Part shown: positions 34,652 to 37,793 of the stretch, piece by piece
Numbering within the stretch: the stretch's first letter is position 1
How the letters are laid out: each line of letters opens with the position of its first letter
DNA from: an uncultured Pseudomonadota bacterium
GTDB taxonomy: Bacteria > Myxococcota_A > Polyangia > Nannocystales > Nannocystaceae
Reading direction: 5' to 3'
DNA length: 37,793 bases
Assembly: GCA_913061055.1 (NCBI GenBank)
Contig: CAJXVA010000027.1
Span: 1-37,793 of the forward strand
The notes under the pieces: generated by a model
Told to the model about the DNA's origin: nothing
What the model saw: the letters and a program-made list of their open reading frames with translations, nothing else
Database searches by the model: none
Translations under genes and position numbers: made by a program

Positions 34652-34950
34652 TACTTCACCGCCTGCGTCGCGTTCGCGTCTTCGAGCTGCTCTTCGAGAT
34701 CGAGGATTCGGCTCTCCAGCGTGTTGAGCTTGTGCAGCGCCCGCTCTTGGTCGCGTCGTGTAGGCAAGCCGATCGCGCTCCACCATGCCGCCGAAGCTCG
34801 ATTGGTCATGGACTTGAGCTTCATCGCGGCGCTGAGCGCTGAGCCGGCAGGCTCCAACACGCGGGCGCTTCGGACGATGGGGTCCAGCATCTGCGCGGTG
34901 TTGTTTTCCCAGGCGTCGAAGGCTGTCTTCCAGGTTTTCCAGAGGTTCAT
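34651..34950 (-). CDS. Small PhaE-like/phasin-like protein
   Basis: 99 residues from ATG 34950. Amphipathic helices make up nearly all of it: [20 protein letters not shown] at the start, then [30 protein letters not shown], a coiled coil near the C-terminus. The GLPTRRDxxxLxxxLxxLE pattern is what PhaE subunits and several phasins carry at their C-terminal end, while normal PhaE is roughly three times longer. I infer a minimal PhaE that activates the class III PhaC encoded two genes downstream, or a phasin coating granules. Linked to the acyl-CoA synthetase by TAATG. The upstream in-frame extension to 35121 lies antisense-like inside the preceding gene and is rejected. Confidence 0.75.
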   Translation of the reverse strand: MNLWKTWKTAFDAWENNTAQMLDPIVRSARVLEPAGSALSAAMKLKSMTNRASAAWWSAIGLPTRRDQERALHKLNTLESRILDLEEQLEDANATQAVK

Positions 34951-34972
34951 CGCGGGCTCCGTGGGAGTGGGC

Positions 34973-35821
34973 TCAGTAGCCGAGGCGCCGCACTTCAGCG
35001 GCTTCGGTAAAGTTGGGATCGAGTTCGCCAAGCTGGCTGGTCGCCCGTGCGACCTCACCAAAGCACTCGAAGAAGTAACTGACCTGTCGGACCGACGTGG
35101 TCTCGCCGAGCGCCGGCTCAATCGTGAGCTGAACCCGGACTTGGTGGGCCTGAGAAAAGGTCAAGGTCGGGAGTCGCAACTCGCCAACCGCCGACACCTC
35201 GACTTCATACGTATCTCGGGCGGCGTAGGGGATCCCGTTGAAGACCGCGTCCTCGACGTTGGCAGACGACGAGTACTTGGTGCCCGTCTCGATCGGAAAC
35301 CGGATCAGGGAGATCGGCTCGTCGTAGATCAGCAACGTGCGACCGGTCGGAGGATCGGGCTCCCGCGACGCGATGCCAAGGACATAGAGCCCCTCGTCGT
35401 CGCGCCTGGAGATCGTCTCCGTGCTTCCACCGTCATCGAAAGGCGCCACGAAAGCATCCGGAGGGAATCGGTCCGCATACCAACGATCCTCCGTGGAAAA
35501 GGCGGAGATCCTCGCCAGCTGGTCGTCGGCCTGATCGATGGACCAATCCCAGCCGCGGGTTGTTCCCTCCCCTGCCCCTTCGATGTCGACGGTTCGCAGC
35601 TCGCCGGGTGGAGACACGAGGTAGGTGATCTCCGCACCGAGCACCAGCGGAAGCTCCTGCGCATCGATGACACCGTCTAGGTTCGGAATGCAGTCGAGCG
35701 GGACCTCCTCCTCGCCCTCGTACAGGGGACGATCGGGCGGAAGAGCGCCGTTGCCGTCACACCCGGTGAGAACGAGACCGGTGAGCAGAGCTGAGCCTAG
35801 GACGGTGCGTAGGACGAACAT
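34973..35821 (-). CDS. Lipoprotein paired with the TIGR04551-like OMP
   Basis: 282 residues from ATG 35821: signal peptide MFVLRTVLGSALLTGLVLTGC (Cys21, Asp at +2), then a mostly beta-type body without recognised domains; features are LDCIPNLDGVIDAQELPLVLG near the start and FFECFGEVARATSQLG near the end. It begins 2 bases after the outer-membrane protein stop and ends 22 bases before the PhaE-like gene, so it bridges an envelope pair and the PHA operon. Asp at +2 would predict inner-membrane retention by the enteric rule. Function unknown; a periplasmic partner of the OMP is the simplest guess. Confidence 0.8.
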   Translation of the reverse strand: MFVLRTVLGSALLTGLVLTGCDGNGALPPDRPLYEGEEEVPLDCIPNLDGVIDAQELPLVLGAEITYLVSPPGELRTVDIEGAGEGTTRGWDWSIDQADDQLARISAFSTEDRWYADRFPPDAFVAPFDDGGSTETISRRDDEGLYVLGIASREPDPPTGRTLLIYDEPISLIRFPIETGTKYSSSANVEDAVFNGIPYAARDTYEVEVSAVGELRLPTLTFSQAHQVRVQLTIEPALGETTSVRQVSYFFECFGEVARATSQLGELDPNFTEAAEVRRLGY

Positions 35822-35823
35822 GG

Positions 35824-37368
35824 CTAGAAGTTGAACTGCAAGCGCGCGCGGTAGAGCTGCGCAGGCTTGGCGGCGTAGCCGGCAGCGACGTTGTCGAGTC
35901 CGGACAGTGGGATGAGCAGCGCCGGCTCGAAAGCAGCCTCGAGCGCGAAGTTGGTGCGAAAGACGATCGAGGGGTCGATCTCGAAGCCGAGGGGTCGCTC
36001 TTGGCCCGGGGCGGAGGTTGGCTCGACCGCGGCAGAGAACACCCCCGCGAGGTTGATGTCGAGCTGCCCGGTTGCGCCGCGCCACGCTGTGTACCGGGCA
36101 TGCGGGCGCACGTAGGTCGCGTCCGTCACGGTGCCAATGATCTCGCGAAAGAGGATTCGGTCGACGCGGTAGTCAGAGTGGAAGCGAAAGTTGTTCACCG
36201 CGTTGTCGTACGGTGGTGTTGCCTGTGCACCCTCGAGGTCGCCCGGCACAGGGGCGGCACCGTTGATGGCCGGGTACGCTCCGAAGCCGGGCGCCCGGTC
36301 ACCGCTCGCGAAACCGAGGTCGACCCCAACGCTCCAACGACCGTGGACCTCGCCGACATCGTTCTCCAGCGCGAAGCCACCCTGCCGAGAGGTTGCGGGC
36401 TGCGGAAGCGACACACCGGGGATCAGCGAGGGCTGCTCGACATTTGCCCACAAGAACGCGCCTTCCGCCTCCACCCGAAACCACTTCCCGGTCAGGCGAA
36501 GCCATCCGTCGGTCGCGGCGGCCTGGTATCCGCGGATCATGACCTGTCCGCGGTCCAGTTCGGGCGCCGCGCTGGCCAGCGGGAGGTACGTGCTTGGAAC
36601 GTCCAGATTCTGCCAGCGGTAGGAACCGTACGCCCCGTACTCGAACGTGAGGCGACCCCCGCTTCGGCGACGCGCCAACGAGTTGGGGGAACGCGTTCGT
36701 AGGAAGGCCCCTGTCACCGAGTGCACGGCAGCCCGCGGCGCGATGCCAATGGCTCGGGTGCCTGCGGCGTCCGAGACAAAAGGACCGGACGCGGAGATAT
36801 CGTAGGCAAGCGCGAACACGTGCTTGAACGCCGGAAGCGCCCAGGCGATGCGGTCCGACGCATCGCTGCTGTCGCACCCGGTACAGTCACCGCTGTTCGC
36901 GAGCATGCCCAGGCCCCAGTGGTTTCCCATCCGACCGACCGCGATGACGCCCAGCGGGGTGAGCACCTGGGCGAACGCTCGCTTCACGCGGATGACCTCC
37001 GGCCCCGAGAGCTGCGTCGTGGTCGCGGCAGGAATCCCCGCAGGTGAAGAACCGAGCGCGAAGTTGTCGAGGACGTCGAGGCGGACGTTCATCGAGATCC
37101 AGCCCCGCGGTGCGTGGGCGGCGAGGTCCGTTCGCAGTCGCATGTCCGCCCGGGTCAGGAGCTGACGCCTCGGGTTTCCGAGGGGAAGCGGGTAGAGCAA
37201 CTGCCCGCCGGGTGTGGGGCCGTGGTCGAGATCGTAGTTGTGCTGCAACTCGCCGCGCATGCGGGCGTAGCCACCGATCTCCCACACCTTGGCGCGGCGC
37301 TGGCCGAGCGTAGCTCCGTAGTTCCCAAGCCCCTGGGTGGTCGTCTCCTCCACCTCGGGCGCCGGTGC
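35824..37368 (-). CDS. TIGR04551-type outer-membrane beta-barrel protein, 5'-truncated
   Basis: About 515 residues remain. Motifs of this Myxococcota family are visible: VRLDVLDNFALGSSPAG, VKRAFAQVLTPLGVIAVGRMGNHWGLGMLANSGD, CTGCDSSDASDRIAW, then alternating strands rich in aromatic residues and a terminal strand ending in LQFNF, the phenylalanine end expected for a BAM substrate. The natural start and signal peptide are missing: upstream of about APAPEVEETTTQG the reading frame crosses into foreign sequence. The frame continues to an in-frame GTG/ATG near 37491 only by chance. First gene (as seen) of the co-directional block; followed by a lipoprotein gene after 2 bases. The exact right boundary is estimated (within about 37355-37385). 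Confidence 0.82.
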   Translation of the reverse strand, partial: APAPEVEETTTQGLGNYGATLGQRRAKVWEIGGYARMRGELQHNYDLDHGPTPGGQLLYPLPLGNPRRQLLTRADMRLRTDLAAHAPRGWISMNVRLDVLDNFALGSSPAGIPAATTTQLSGPEVIRVKRAFAQVLTPLGVIAVGRMGNHWGLGMLANSGDCTGCDSSDASDRIAWALPAFKHVFALAYDISASGPFVSDAAGTRAIGIAPRAAVHSVTGAFLRTRSPNSLARRRSGGRLTFEYGAYGSYRWQNLDVPSTYLPLASAAPELDRGQVMIRGYQAAATDGWLRLTGKWFRVEAEGAFLWANVEQPSLIPGVSLPQPATSRQGGFALENDVGEVHGRWSVGVDLGFASGDRAPGFGAYPAINGAAPVPGDLEGAQATPPYDNAVNNFRFHSDYRVDRILFREIIGTVTDATYVRPHARYTAWRGATGQLDINLAGVFSAAVEPTSAPGQERPLGFEIDPSIVFRTNFALEAAFEPALLIPLSGLDNVAAGYAAKPAQLYRARLQFNF

Positions 37369-37369
37369 C

Positions 37370-37699
37370 AACGCCACCGGCGAGGTTGGTTTTGTCGCTG
37401 TCAGTACCGGCAACGCCAATTTCTCGGCAGCCATGTGCCAGGTCATGGGTGGCAGCGAAGCAGCCAACCTGACCGCAATGCCGGACACCACGCTGGCCGA
37501 AGAGGCGGTTCACGTCGCCTACTGTAATGATGTGTTCACCTGTGCCGGCCTCAGTGCCTGCAAAGGCAACGCCAATAATAGCTGTGCTGGACAGAACACC
37601 TGCCATGGCATTGGTTTTGTCGGTGTTTATACCGGCGACAAGGCGCTGTCCGAATCACTGTGCGAAAAGCTCGGCGGCACCGTTCTGTCGTCGCTGTAA
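37370..37699 (+). CDS. Bufferin-like Cys-rich protein (BufA type), 5'-truncated, probably foreign
   Basis: The end of a small secreted-type protein with the pattern AYCNDVFTCAGLSACKGNAN, SCAGQNTCHGIGFVGVYTG and CEKLGGT. An earlier half-repeat (GFVAVSTGNANFSAAMCQVMGG) mirrors the second (GFVGVYTGDKALSESLCEKLGG). Cys-rich precursors of this kind, followed directly by a DUF692 gene, are the layout of bufferin operons, whose peptides are modified by BufB and bind copper. The codons (AAT AAT AGC, GGT TTT, TGT GCT GGA) differ from the strongly GC3-biased genes in the rest of the window. The start is absent; the boundary with the host sequence is estimated. Part of a probable chimera. Confidence 0.6.
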   Translation, partial: NATGEVGFVAVSTGNANFSAAMCQVMGGSEAANLTAMPDTTLAEEAVHVAYCNDVFTCAGLSACKGNANNSCAGQNTCHGIGFVGVYTGDKALSESLCEKLGGTVLSSL

Positions 37700-37725
37700 A
37701 GCAGACCACTTTTGCGGGGAGGCTT

Positions 37726-37763
37726 ATGCTGGGTTTCGGTATCGGGCTGCGCAGCCCCCACTA
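37726..37763 (+). CDS. Start of a DUF692 (BufB/MbnB-like) gene, 3'-truncated by adapter
   Basis: Only about 13 codons: MLGFGIGLRSPHY. The GxGLRxxHY start is the signature N-terminus of DUF692 multinuclear iron oxidases (BufB, MbnB, TglH), which convert cysteines in partner peptides to thiooxazole-type or oxazolone groups. GGGGAGG at 37716-37722 is its ribosome site, and it begins 26 bases after the bufferin-like stop, as in bufAB operons. Biological sequence stops at 37763, where the adapter begins. Confidence 0.75.
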
Positions 37764-37793
37764 CTGTCTCTTATACACATCTCCGAGCCCACG
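37764..37793 (+). other. Illumina Nextera transposase adapter (artificial)
   Basis: CTGTCTCTTATACACATCT (37764-37782) is the Tn5 mosaic end used in Nextera libraries, and the following CCGAGCCCACG matches the start of the Nextera read-2 (i7-side) adapter. Thirty exact bases make chance impossible in practice. It is untrimmed library sequence at the contig end and not a natural Tn5 copy. Confidence 0.98.

Noticed and set aside
37369..37491. Upstream extension of the minus-strand outer-membrane protein to a start at 37491
   Set aside because: The extra ~40 residues have no proper signal peptide and lie antisense to a better supported bufferin-like frame; they arise from reading into the foreign segment.
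37370..37763. Natural horizontal transfer of a bufferin operon into this genome
   Set aside because: The segment interrupts a gene at its start, has no mobile-element signs and ends in library adapter; an assembly chimera explains all of this more simply.
37764..37782. A genuine Tn5/IS50 mosaic end
   Set aside because: It is followed by the synthetic Nextera read-2 sequence and the contig end, which identifies it as library adapter.

Overview
The window is high-GC DNA (estimated by eye at about two thirds G+C) that reads like a member of the Myxococcota, most likely the Nannocystis/Plesiocystis side of the group. The basis is family content and style, not a database search: many predicted lipoproteins with long Ser/Thr/Gly/Asp linkers after the lipid cysteine, a TIGR04551-type outer-membrane protein, an IgGFc-binding-domain lipoprotein, a DUF1592/DUF1588 + DUF1552 pair, and a class III PHA synthase. 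At least ten products carry a predicted lipobox, so much of the window concerns the cell envelope.

Layout. 1-1100: 3' part of a mercuric-reductase-like flavoprotein, cut by the left edge. 1298-5527: four genes joined by ATGA overlaps (H-NOX gas sensor, PAS histidine kinase, receiver-HDOD protein, receiver plus degenerate HD-GYP protein), a self-contained gas-sensing pathway. 5786-8911 (minus): three-gene ABC export operon (ATPase, FtsX-type permease, HlyD-type adaptor). 9083-11117: two lipoproteins. 11138-14281 (minus): DUF1552 and DUF1592-type secreted pair. 14392-15450 (minus): rsgA, divergent from a CnoX-like thioredoxin-TPR protein (15499-16350). 16414-25157: IgGFc-binding lipoprotein, beta-propeller-type lipoprotein, CBS protein, membrane TPR protein, Cys-rich lipoprotein and an orphan substrate-binding lipoprotein. 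25158-26164: about 1 kb without a convincing gene.

26165-29801 is the most novel-looking locus. A membrane pseudokinase converges, across a bidirectional terminator, on a two-gene operon. The first gene of that operon encodes a single-pass membrane protein whose extracytoplasmic half is paralogous to that of the pseudokinase, including a nearly identical C-terminal tail. Its operon partner is a periplasmic TPR protein. I do not recognise this set as a described system.

30238-37368 (minus) is a long co-directional block: truncated TIGR04551-like outer-membrane protein, lipoprotein, mini PhaE-like protein, acyl-CoA synthetase, class III PhaC, lipoprotein, and a lipoprotein-anchored Bcp-type peroxiredoxin. 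The middle is a translationally coupled polyhydroxyalkanoate operon.

The right end is an artefact. From about 37370 the sequence changes character and encodes the end of a bufferin-like Cys-rich protein followed by the first codons of a DUF692 (BufB/MbnB-like) gene. The last 30 bases (37764-37793) are Illumina Nextera adapter. The last ~425 bases should not be treated as this organism's chromosome without checking.
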